DNA of 64,000 nt from Gemmatimonadota bacterium (GTDB lineage Bacteria; Gemmatimonadota; Gemmatimonadetes; Gemmatimonadales; Gemmatimonadaceae), in contig JADJRJ010000031.1 in NCBI GenBank assembly GCA_016712265.1, forward strand, positions 1,240,001 to 1,304,000. Reading direction: 5' to 3'. A program made the position numbers and the translations under genes. The notes beneath the pieces were generated by a model. It saw only the letters and a list, made by a program, of their open reading frames with translations. It had not been told where the DNA came from and made no database searches. This document shows positions 43,551 to 51,813 of this stretch, piece after piece; the stretch's first letter is position 1; the number at the start of each line of letters is the position of its first letter.

Positions 43551-46500
43551 ATGTCACGCCGAGCGATCCCGTGGCTCCTTGCTGCGCTCGTGTCGCTGCC
43601 AGCGGCCTCGCACGCGCAGGCCACAGGCAGCATTCGTGGGCAGGTCAGAGACTCCGCCAGCCAGCGGCCGCTCGCTGGCGCCGAAGTCGCCCTGACGGCC
43701 GAGGGCGCCCAACGTGCCCTCGGTGCCCGGGTGGGCGACGACGGCTCGTTCACGATTGCCAATGTTCCGGCGGGCGCCGTTGTGATCCGGGTCCGGTTGG
43801 TCGGCTACGCGCCGATGCAGCGTACCGTGACGGTACGCGCCGGTGAAGCGCTGACGGCGGATTTCGCGATGACCCAACGCCTGCTCCAGCTCGACCAAGT
43901 GGTGGTGACGGGCACCGGGGGCGTGACGCAGCGTCGGGCGGTGGGCAACGTCATCGAGTCGATCAGCGCGACCGACGTGCTCCAACTCGCCCCGGCTCGA
44001 AGTGTTGAACAGCTCATGGGGTCGCGCACGTCGGGGTTGATCGTCCTGCCCGCCTCGGGGCAGGTCGGTACGGGCGCGCAGCTGCGCGTCCGCGGCGTCT
44101 CCAGTCTCTCGCTCTCCAACGAACCGCTGATCTACATCGACGGCGTACGCGTGGACGGCAACGTCTCGCGGGGGCCGACCCAGCGCGGCGGTGGCGGCGC
44201 CAGTCGCCTCAACGACATCAACCCGCAGGACATCGAGAGCATCGAGGTGATCAAGGGACCGGCCGCCTCCACCCTCTACGGCACCGAAGCCTCAAACGGC
44301 GTCATCCAGATCATTACCAAGCGCGGAAAGTCGGGGAAAACCAACTTCGACTTCACGACGCGCCAGGGCACCAACTGGATGATGGATCCGGAAGGGCGTG
44401 CGGGGTTCCTTTACGCGCTCAACGCGACCACCGGGGCGATGGACAGTGTGAACCTGTATGAGTACGAGAAGACCAACGGCAACGGGCCCATCTTCACCAA
44501 TGGCATGAACCAAGGGTATATCGGGTCGTTGAACGGCGGCACCGACGCCAACCGGTATTACCTCTCCGGTGCCTGGGACCACGACGTCGGGATCGTCAAG
44601 CACAATTGGGACAAGAAGTTCACGGCGCGCGCCAACATCGATGTCCTCGCCATGAAGTCGCTGCGCATCCAGGGGACCATCGGGCACATCCGAGACCGCG
44701 TCCGGCTCGCCCAACAGGCCATCGACATCGACCCGTTCAGTAACCTGGTCTGGGGGACGCCTCGCTCGTTGAGCACGGTGCGTCGAGGGTTCGGCTTCTC
44801 GCCACCGGAAGAATGGGAGACGGCGGAAAGCCACGCGGACAACGATCGCACCACGACGTCCATCACGATGCAGTACACGCCGCGCGAGTGGTTCACCCAT
44901 CGCCTGGTGACCGGCCTGGACGTCAGCGCGGAGAACAATTGGAACCTGTATCCACGACAGCCCCTGGGGTCGCTCGATCCGCTGGGCCAGAACGGGCTGG
45001 GCAGCAAGTCCGTCTCACGCGCCAATCGCACCTTCCTCACCCTGGATTACGCGGGCTCGCTCAAGTACGGGTGGCGTGATGACCTGCGCTTCACCTCCTC
45101 GGTGGGGCTGCAGCACTATCGCAATGAGTTGAGCAACATCACGGCGAGCGGCGTCACCTTCCCCGCGGGGCCGATCACCACGGTGTCCGGTGGGGCCACG
45201 CGCAGCGGGGATGAGACCTACGTGGCGAATGCCACCGTCGGCGTGTTCGGCCAGCAGGAAGTGGCGTGGAAGAACCGACTCTTCGTGACCGCCGCCCTGC
45301 GCGGGGACGACAACAGCGCCTTCGGGCGCGACTTCAAGGCGGCGTATTACCCCAAGCTCAGCGGCTCATGGGTCGTGAGCGAGGAGCCGTGGTTCAAGGT
45401 GCCGGCGCTGCAGACATTCCGGCTTCGTGCGGCGATGGGCGCCGCCGGCACACAGCCCGGGACGTTCGATGCGGCTCGGCTCTACGACCCGAGTGTCGGG
45501 TACCAGAACCAGCCTGGCCTGGTGCCGGGATCCTTTGGCAATCCACAGCTCAAGCCCGAACGCAGCACCGAGTTGGAGATGGGCTTTGAGGCCACGTTGT
45601 TCGACGGGCGGATCGATGCGTCATACACCCACTATGGCCGGGACATCAGCGACGCCATCGTTAACTCGCCGATCGCGCCTTCGGTCGGATTCCCCGGATC
45701 CCAGGTGATCAACATTGGCAAGGTGAAGGGATGGGGCGATGAACTCACCATGAACGTGCGTGTGATCGAAGGGCGACGCGTCGCGTGGGAACTGGGGACG
45801 CAGCTCGCGTCAAACGGAAATCGCATCGAAGACATGGGTGGGACCACGTTCCTGACGGTCGGTGGGGGTGGCCAGGCGCAGAACCGGGTCGGCTGGTCGA
45901 TCGCGGACTTCTTCATGTACAAGGTGCGGACGGCGACCCTCAGCTCGACCGGCGCCGTCCTGACCTCCACGTGCGATGGCGGGCGTGGACTTCAAGGCTT
46001 GGAACAGGGTGGTGCGGATACGCCGTGTGGCGCCGCGCCTCGGGTCTTCTGGGGGCACTCGCAGCCGACCTGGCAGGCGGGACTCAACTCCACACTCACC
46101 CTGTGGGGAAACCTCCGCCTGTATGCGCGGGTCGACGGGAACGGCGGTCATGTCCAGTCGAATACCGAGATCCGCGCCCTGCATAACCAGGGCTCCTCCA
46201 AGGCGGTGATCCTGCGCAACGATCCGCTGCTCCAGACCTATCGTGCGATCGAGGCTGATGCGCCGGGCACCTACAAGGCCGGATTCCTCCGACTCCGCGA
46301 GCTCTCGGCGGCCTATGCACTCAATCCAAACTGGGTGAAGCGGTTCGGTGCGTCCGGCGGATCGGTCAATGTCGCGGGGCGCAACCTGGCCATGCTGTGG
46401 ACCGCGCAGCACGGGTGGAGCACGCCGCGCAACGGACGCATCAACGTCGATGTGGCTGAACGTCACACCTGGGATCCGGAGATTCGCGCGGTCGGTCAAC

Positions 46501-46571
46501 TCTCCAATGGATTCCAAACGATCATGCCACCGACCGCCTCGTTCGTCACCACCTTCCGCCTCAGCTTCTGA
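43551..46571 (+). CDS. SusC/RagA-type TonB-dependent outer-membrane transporter
   Basis: A 1006-residue predicted outer-membrane receptor. It has a signal peptide (IPWLLAALVSLPAASHAQA), a carboxypeptidase-regulatory-like Ig domain (GSIRGQVRDSASQRPLAG...), a TonB-box-like LDQVVVTGTGG and the plug with RVRGVSSLSLSNEPLIYIDG. A long beta-barrel ends in the terminal aromatic of FRLSF. GGAGG at 43542-43546 marks the ATG 43551. It forms an operon with the SusD-like lipoprotein 13 bases downstream. The pair imports oligomeric nutrients, but no polysaccharide lyase or glycosidase is adjacent, so the substrate may be peptidic or small-molecule. Confidence 0.93.
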   Translation: MSRRAIPWLLAALVSLPAASHAQATGSIRGQVRDSASQRPLAGAEVALTAEGAQRALGARVGDDGSFTIANVPAGAVVIRVRLVGYAPMQRTVTVRAGEALTADFAMTQRLLQLDQVVVTGTGGVTQRRAVGNVIESISATDVLQLAPARSVEQLMGSRTSGLIVLPASGQVGTGAQLRVRGVSSLSLSNEPLIYIDGVRVDGNVSRGPTQRGGGGASRLNDINPQDIESIEVIKGPAASTLYGTEASNGVIQIITKRGKSGKTNFDFTTRQGTNWMMDPEGRAGFLYALNATTGAMDSVNLYEYEKTNGNGPIFTNGMNQGYIGSLNGGTDANRYYLSGAWDHDVGIVKHNWDKKFTARANIDVLAMKSLRIQGTIGHIRDRVRLAQQAIDIDPFSNLVWGTPRSLSTVRRGFGFSPPEEWETAESHADNDRTTTSITMQYTPREWFTHRLVTGLDVSAENNWNLYPRQPLGSLDPLGQNGLGSKSVSRANRTFLTLDYAGSLKYGWRDDLRFTSSVGLQHYRNELSNITASGVTFPAGPITTVSGGATRSGDETYVANATVGVFGQQEVAWKNRLFVTAALRGDDNSAFGRDFKAAYYPKLSGSWVVSEEPWFKVPALQTFRLRAAMGAAGTQPGTFDAARLYDPSVGYQNQPGLVPGSFGNPQLKPERSTELEMGFEATLFDGRIDASYTHYGRDISDAIVNSPIAPSVGFPGSQVINIGKVKGWGDELTMNVRVIEGRRVAWELGTQLASNGNRIEDMGGTTFLTVGGGGQAQNRVGWSIADFFMYKVRTATLSSTGAVLTSTCDGGRGLQGLEQGGADTPCGAAPRVFWGHSQPTWQAGLNSTLTLWGNLRLYARVDGNGGHVQSNTEIRALHNQGSSKAVILRNDPLLQTYRAIEADAPGTYKAGFLRLRELSAAYALNPNWVKRFGASGGSVNVAGRNLAMLWTAQHGWSTPRNGRINVDVAERHTWDPEIRAVGQLSNGFQTIMPPTASFVTTFRLSF

Positions 46572-46584
46572 GGGAGACGCTCCC

Positions 46585-47862
46585 ATGACTGCTCTCATGA
46601 CCCGGCGCGCCTTCCGCCGCCGCATCACGCGTGTTGGAACCCTCGCCGTCACCGCCCTCGGCCTGGCGTGCGACTCCCTCCTCTCTGTCGAGAATCCCGG
46701 GCGCGTCGAAGAGGCGGCGCTGGGTGACCCCGCCATCATGCCCATCCTCTCCGCCGCCGCGCTGCAAACGGCGCAGTGTGCCTTTGCGGAATTCGCCGCC
46801 ACCGGCGGGGTGCTCTCCGGCGAGTATTGGTCCGCGAACGGCTTTGTGAACAACCACATCTGGGAGTGGCGCGGCGTCGTCGAGATCAAGGGATCGCCCG
46901 GCGGCTGTAACAACGGCCGCGCCACGACGTCCCTTGGGTTCTACACCCCGGCCCAGCAGGCCCGCTTCCAGCTCGACGATCTGGCCAAGCGCCTCGCGGA
47001 TTTCACGGATGCGCAGGTCCCGAATCGACAGCGCATGCTCGCCGAGGCGGCCGCCTACTCCGGTTACATGCACACCCTGCTTGGGGAGGGCATGTGCGAG
47101 ATGGCGATCGACAATGGCCCTTCGATGACTCCCCAGCAGGTGTGGGCCATCGCCGAAACGAAGTTCGCGACCGCACTCCAGATCGCGACCGCGATCAACG
47201 ACGCGAGCCTCCGCAACATGGCGACCGTTGGCCGGGCACGGGTGCGACTCGACCTGGGGAACCTCACCGGGGCGGCGGCAGACGCGGCGTTGGTCCCGAC
47301 CGGGTTCGTCCGGAATGCCGAGTTCTCGGAGACCACCCCCGCGCGCGAGAACCACCTCTACAACCTCACGGTGCGCAACGACTTCCTCTCCGTGGCCCCG
47401 GCCTATCGGGGGCTCACGGTCAACGGGGTCGCGGACCCGCGGGTGCGGGCAAACGACATGCGGCGCGTTGGTCCGGACAACTCCACCCCGATCTGGCAAC
47501 AACAGAAGTTCACCGGGAGCGGCGGGGCCAGCCTGCCAATTGCCTCGTATGCCGAGGCACAGCTCATTCTGGCCGAAGCCGTGGGCGGCCAGGCGGCCAT
47601 CGATGCCATCAACCGCGTTCGTGCCCTGTCAAACATCGCGCCCATGCCGACGCCGCCAGCAGGGACCAACATCACCGACCTGGTGATCGAGGAGCGCCGT
47701 CGCCAGCTCTTTAGCGAGGGCCACCGCTATGTGGACATGTTGCGCAAGCGCATTCCATTCCAGAGTGGGGTGAACCGCAAGGGCCAGACCTACAGCACCC
47801 TGACGTGTATTCCGCTCCCCGATGTGGAAACGCGGAACAACCCGAACTTCAAGAACGGCTGA
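46585..47862 (+). CDS. SusD/RagB-type surface lipoprotein
   Basis: A 425-residue substrate-capturing lipoprotein partner of the SusC-like transporter. It has a lipobox (VTALGLAC, Cys near residue 29) after an arginine-rich N-terminus. The helical TPR-like scaffold is visible in AEAAAYSGYMHTLLGEGMCE and ATVGRARVRLDLGN. The conserved C-terminal region is ADPRV..., AQLILAEA, AIDAINRVRAL and IEERRRQLFSEGHRYVDMLR. AGGGAG precedes ATG 46585. The chain is shorter than Bacteroides SusD (about 550), as often seen outside Bacteroidota. Confidence 0.9.
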   Translation: MTALMTRRAFRRRITRVGTLAVTALGLACDSLLSVENPGRVEEAALGDPAIMPILSAAALQTAQCAFAEFAATGGVLSGEYWSANGFVNNHIWEWRGVVEIKGSPGGCNNGRATTSLGFYTPAQQARFQLDDLAKRLADFTDAQVPNRQRMLAEAAAYSGYMHTLLGEGMCEMAIDNGPSMTPQQVWAIAETKFATALQIATAINDASLRNMATVGRARVRLDLGNLTGAAADAALVPTGFVRNAEFSETTPARENHLYNLTVRNDFLSVAPAYRGLTVNGVADPRVRANDMRRVGPDNSTPIWQQQKFTGSGGASLPIASYAEAQLILAEAVGGQAAIDAINRVRALSNIAPMPTPPAGTNITDLVIEERRRQLFSEGHRYVDMLRKRIPFQSGVNRKGQTYSTLTCIPLPDVETRNNPNFKNG

Positions 47863-47909
47863 TCTCGCACATGGGGCTCGCACGGAGCGAGCCCCGCAAC
47901 CGGAATGGA

Positions 47910-48923
47910 ATGATGGCGTCACCGCTGCAGTGGATTGGCCGGATCCTCAAGTACGGCGTTCTTGGAATCGGAGGCTTGCTAGCCTGTGTCGCCGTGTGGG
48001 CGCGAGTCGCGCGGCGAAGTGACGCGAAGCTCCCTGCTCCCGGCCAACTCGTCGAGGTCGAGCCGGGCCGCCAGATGCACATCACCTGCCTCGGAACTGG
48101 GGCGCCCACGGTTGTCCTGGAGGCCGGGCTCGGGGACTACGGCTGGTCCTCATGGTCGACGGTCCAGCCACAGATCGCCGCCACCACACGGACCTGCTCC
48201 TATGATCGGGCCGGGACCGGCTGGAGTGACCCACCGCGGCGGGATCCCATGCCCAGCGCCATGGTGGATGACCTGCGGACCTTGCTGACCGCGGCGGGCG
48301 AGCGCGGTCCGTATGTGTTGGTCGGGCACTCGCTCGGTGGCCCCCTCGTACGCCACTACGCCAGACGCTTCCCCCGCGAGGTCGCTGGCATGGTGCTGGT
48401 GGACGGATCGCACGAGGATCAGTTGACGCGCCTGCCCCCGCTGCCCAAGGCGGCGGAACTGGTGATCGCGGCGCTGCCAGCACTGCACTTCCTGGGCCTC
48501 GATCGACTCGCGGGCGCCTTCGCGGCGGACACCGCGGCGAAGACGCAAGTGGCCCGACAGACCTCGGATCTCGCCACCGCGAACACGACCTGGATCTACG
48601 AGCACCTGGCCCCCTTCCTGGCCCAGGCGCGGGACTCTGGATCCTCGTTAGGCGACGTCCCGCTCGTCGTCCTCACGGCCAGCACCATGCAAGGACCAGG
48701 CATGCCACCGGAGCTGGCCGAGCGGTTCCACGCGGTGTGGGTCACGCTCAACCAGGAGATTGCGACCTACTCCACACGGGGACAGCAGCGGACGGTACCT
48801 GGCACCACGCACTACATCCAGCGCGACCAGCCGCACGCGGTGATCGACGCGGTCAACGGGATGGTCCGCGAGCTTCGCGCCGCGACGACCCCGGACACGG
48901 CCTCGTCGCCGTCGGCCCGCTAG
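47910..48923 (+). CDS. Membrane-anchored alpha/beta hydrolase
   Basis: A 337-residue serine hydrolase with an N-terminal hydrophobic anchor (LKYGVLGIGGLLACVAVWARV). The nucleophile elbow is GHSLGGPLVRHY, an acid candidate lies in the LVDGSHEDQL region and the catalytic His is in GTTHYIQRDQP. It lies 47 bases after the SusD-like gene and may belong to that operon, processing imported ester or amide compounds. The start could also be ATG 47871; 47910 follows GGAATGGA and puts the anchor at the N-terminus. Substrate unknown. Confidence 0.82.
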   Translation: MMASPLQWIGRILKYGVLGIGGLLACVAVWARVARRSDAKLPAPGQLVEVEPGRQMHITCLGTGAPTVVLEAGLGDYGWSSWSTVQPQIAATTRTCSYDRAGTGWSDPPRRDPMPSAMVDDLRTLLTAAGERGPYVLVGHSLGGPLVRHYARRFPREVAGMVLVDGSHEDQLTRLPPLPKAAELVIAALPALHFLGLDRLAGAFAADTAAKTQVARQTSDLATANTTWIYEHLAPFLAQARDSGSSLGDVPLVVLTASTMQGPGMPPELAERFHAVWVTLNQEIATYSTRGQQRTVPGTTHYIQRDQPHAVIDAVNGMVRELRAATTPDTASSPSAR

Positions 48924-48927
48924 TCGC

Positions 48928-49281
48928 ATGGCGCGCGCAGTGCCGCAGCTCCCGGCCGACGACCTCGCCGTCGCTCGCTCCTTCTACGTCGCTGGCCTCG
49001 GCTTTTCGGTCACGTTCGAAGCCACGGAGGACGACCGGTCCGGCCTGCTTGGCCTTGCCCGGGACGGCATCGTCATCACCGTCGACGCCCCGATGCATGG
49101 GCACGGCCGGGAGGCCTGCGTGGTCGTCGAGGTCGAGGACGCAGATGCCTGGTTCGCCGAGTGGAGCGCGCGTGTCCCGGTCCTCCGCCCCCCACGGGAC
49201 GAGCCATGGGGCGGGCGCACCTTCGATCTCGTCGACCCGTCCGGCAACACGATTTTCGTCATCGGACCCGCGCGCCCATAG
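48928..49281 (+). CDS. VOC-family (glyoxalase/bleomycin-resistance-like) protein
   Basis: A 117-residue protein with the two beta-alpha-beta-beta-beta modules of the vicinal-oxygen-chelate fold: ARSFYVAGLGFSVTFEA in the first half and WGGRTFDLVDPSGNTIFVIGP in the second. A metal-site Glu or His set is not fully identifiable. ATG 48928 is four bases after the hydrolase stop codon. Such small VOC proteins can be isomerases, dioxygenases or antibiotic-sequestering proteins; nothing here decides. Confidence 0.82.
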   Translation: MARAVPQLPADDLAVARSFYVAGLGFSVTFEATEDDRSGLLGLARDGIVITVDAPMHGHGREACVVVEVEDADAWFAEWSARVPVLRPPRDEPWGGRTFDLVDPSGNTIFVIGPARP

Positions 49282-49380
49282 CCCGCGCCGGGTCGGTGCC
49301 GCTTATCTTGCGGACGGCGGGAGGAAACCCCCGGCCAACTCCGCCCGTAGAGGTCCCACACACCTCCTGTTTCCAACGGC

Positions 49381-49785
49381 ATGGCCACCAAAGACGATAT
49401 CGAGTCCTTCCTTGACCGGATGTCCGCCAATGGCATCTCGTACTTTGCCGTGGACGACAACACCTGGATCGTCCAGCCCGGCGGGGCGCTGGATGTCGAC
49501 CTCGTGGTGCACCACAATCCCCCGGTCGTGGTGTTGCGGGTCAAGGTCATGAACGTCCCGGTGAAGAATGGCCGGACGGCGGACCTCAACCGCCGCCTTT
49601 TGGAACTCAACGCGTCGGACCTCGTGCATGGCTCGTACGGCATCAGCGACGGATCCATCGTCCTGACCGAAGCCCTTGAGCTGTCGCACCTGGACTATGA
49701 GGAGTTCCAGGCCAGCTATGAAAGCATGACCCTCGCGCTCGCTACACACCTGCGCGAACTCACGTCCTACCGCGAGGACGCCTAA
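49381..49785 (+). CDS. YbjN-like protein (CesT/secretion-chaperone fold)
   Basis: A 134-residue cytoplasmic protein of the YbjN type (structural kin of type III secretion chaperones). The pattern is an N-terminal helix (DDIESFLDRM), a beta-sheet with TWIVQPGGALDVDLVV and VVVLRVKVMNVP, a central LNRRLLELNASDLVHGSYGI helix and SDGSIVLTEALEL. It ends three bases before pspA and is almost certainly co-transcribed with it. Enterobacterial YbjN is linked to stress and envelope regulation; the role here is inferred from linkage to PspA. Confidence 0.75.
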   Translation: MATKDDIESFLDRMSANGISYFAVDDNTWIVQPGGALDVDLVVHHNPPVVVLRVKVMNVPVKNGRTADLNRRLLELNASDLVHGSYGISDGSIVLTEALELSHLDYEEFQASYESMTLALATHLRELTSYREDA

Positions 49786-49788
49786 GCA

Positions 49789-50565
49789 ATGGGCATTTTC
49801 GATCGTCTGGCTTCCCTGCTGAAGTCGAACATCAATGACATGATCTCCTCCGCGGAGAACCCGGAGAAGATGCTCGACCAGATCACGCGGGACATGCGCG
49901 ATCAGCTGGTGAAGGCCAAGCAGCAAGTGGCCGCCGCCATCGCCGATGAGAAGCGCTTGCGCGACCAGGCCGATGCCGAACAGAAAGCGGCCGCGGATTG
50001 GGAACAAAAGGCCATGCTGGCCATCCAGCAGGGGCGCGATGACCTCGCCAAGCAGGCCCTCGTGCGGCAGAGCGAGCACATCGCACACCATGCGCAGCTC
50101 GAGCAGACCTGGCAGTCCCATCAACTCGAGACCGAAAAGCTCAAGCACTCCCTCCATGAGCTGAACGACAAGATCGAGGAAGCCAAGCGGAAGAAGAACC
50201 TCCTCCTGGCCCGCCAGCGGCGAGCCCAGGCGCAGAAGCGGATCCACGAGACCATGTCCGGGCTCTCGGAGAAATCCGCCTTCGAGGCCTTCGCGCGCAT
50301 GGAGGAGAAGATCGAGCAGAACGAGCGCATGCTGAAGGCAAGTGTCGATATCGACCAGGAGTTCTCGGGCGACCGACTCCAGGCGGATTTCAAGCAGCTG
50401 GAGAAGGCGGCCGGCGGCCTGACCGCCGACGCACAGCTCATGGCGCTCAAGCAGAAGATGGGCATGCTCGGTGCCGGCTCAACAGAGAAGAAGCAGATCG
50501 GGGCCGGGAAGCCTGCCGCCGAGGATGTGCACGCCGAGATCGAGGATGGCGACGACAAGGCCTAG
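49789..50565 (+). CDS. pspA: PspA/IM30-family membrane-stress protein
   Basis: A 258-residue ESCRT-III-superfamily coiled-coil protein that polymerises on stressed inner membranes. The amphipathic N-terminal helix (MGIFDRLASLLKSNINDMI) and the following AENPEKMLDQITRDM hallmark are present. Long heptad-rich helices extend to about residue 200, then a loose Ala/Gly C-terminal tail. The usual regulators PspF, PspB and PspC are not nearby. It is the middle gene of a ybjN-like-pspA-AI-2E-permease unit. Confidence 0.93.
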   Translation: MGIFDRLASLLKSNINDMISSAENPEKMLDQITRDMRDQLVKAKQQVAAAIADEKRLRDQADAEQKAAADWEQKAMLAIQQGRDDLAKQALVRQSEHIAHHAQLEQTWQSHQLETEKLKHSLHELNDKIEEAKRKKNLLLARQRRAQAQKRIHETMSGLSEKSAFEAFARMEEKIEQNERMLKASVDIDQEFSGDRLQADFKQLEKAAGGLTADAQLMALKQKMGMLGAGSTEKKQIGAGKPAAEDVHAEIEDGDDKA

Positions 50566-50571
50566 CTGGTG

Positions 50572-51768
50572 ATGAGCAGCCGCGACCCGGGGGTCGCAGC
50601 GCTACGGATCGCGCCCGCGCGCGCCGCGACGGTCGCGACCGTTTTGCTTTTGTGGCTCCTCGCCCGCGCCGCTGACATCTTCCTGCTGCTCTTCGTCGCG
50701 ATCATCTTCTCGCTGTACCTCGGCGCGGCAAGCCAGGGCATCGAGCGGCGCACCGGGCTCCCCCGTGGCGTGGCATTCACGGTGGCTTTTGTCGCCACGC
50801 TCGCCGCTGCCGTCGGATTGGTGACCCTGCTCGTCCCTCCCGTCGTGGAGCAGACCCAGCAATTGGTCGCGAACTTGCCCACGTATCGCGATGCCTGGCA
50901 GGCGTGGGTGGAGCGCCTCCTCGCGCGGTACCCCGTGCTGCGCCAGGTGTGGGCGGACGAGTCGGGCAAGATGGTCGGGACGCTCGTGCAGCAAGCGGAA
51001 GCAGCGTTAGGCGGTGTGGTGCCTCGTGTGGTCGGCCTGGGGCATGCGGTCGTGAACATCGTCTCCATTCTCGTGATGTCCATCTTCCTCGCCCTGCATC
51101 CCGGGACCTACCGCGAGTGGCTCATCGCGCTGTTCCCGCCCGTGCGGCGTGACCTGGCGCGAGATGTCCTGCGCGACCTCGCCAATACCCTCCGCTCGTG
51201 GATCGTCGGGCAGCTCTGGGCCATGGCCATTCTTGCAGTGCTGACGGCGGCTGGGCTCTATGTGCTGGACGTCCCCTATTGGCTCACCTTCGGGGTCTTC
51301 ACCGGGGCCGTGGCGATCATCCCGTTCTTCGGAACCCTGATCTCCTCGACGATTCCCGCGTTGTTTGTGCTCGGGGGGGAAGGGGTCTTCGGCATGGGAC
51401 CAGGGGGACACGCCGTGGCCGTGGCCGCGCTCGGGTTCCTCATCCACATCGTCGAGGCCAACCTCGTCATCCCGCTGATTACGCAGAAGCAGGTGGAGAT
51501 TCCGCCCGTGTTGAGCATGATGGCCGTGCTGCTCGTGGGCCGACTCCTCGGTCCTGCGGGGCTCCCGGTGGCGGTCCCGATGCTCGCGGTGGCCATCGTC
51601 CTGGTTCGGCGGATCCTCGTTAACCGCGTCTACGAAGGGGAGAGCCTGCTCCGGCCGGGGCTCGACCGGGTCATGGTCCTCCGCGTCCCCGCCGCGGACA
51701 ACGGGGTGATCGCCGGGGCGGGGGCCCCAATCGACGTCCTGCGATTCTCACCGACGAGATCTCCCTAG
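50572..51768 (+). CDS. AI-2E (YdiK/PerM-type) family membrane protein
   Basis: A 398-residue polytopic membrane protein of the AI-2E transporter superfamily, whose members include autoinducer exporters, Na+/H+ antiporters and uncharacterised permeases. It has about eight helices with the family features YLTTG-like helix pairs, LRSWIVGQLWAMAILAV, VPYWLTFGVFTGAVAIIPFFGT and HIVEANLVIPLITQKQV. The start is ATG 50572, with a GTG directly before it at 50569 also possible, right after the pspA stop. True substrate unknown. Confidence 0.85.
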   Translation: MSSRDPGVAALRIAPARAATVATVLLLWLLARAADIFLLLFVAIIFSLYLGAASQGIERRTGLPRGVAFTVAFVATLAAAVGLVTLLVPPVVEQTQQLVANLPTYRDAWQAWVERLLARYPVLRQVWADESGKMVGTLVQQAEAALGGVVPRVVGLGHAVVNIVSILVMSIFLALHPGTYREWLIALFPPVRRDLARDVLRDLANTLRSWIVGQLWAMAILAVLTAAGLYVLDVPYWLTFGVFTGAVAIIPFFGTLISSTIPALFVLGGEGVFGMGPGGHAVAVAALGFLIHIVEANLVIPLITQKQVEIPPVLSMMAVLLVGRLLGPAGLPVAVPMLAVAIVLVRRILVNRVYEGESLLRPGLDRVMVLRVPAADNGVIAGAGAPIDVLRFSPTRSP

Positions 51769-51813
51769 GCCGAGTGGCTTGACCCCCGTACGGGCTTCCC
51801 ATTCCATTCCGGG

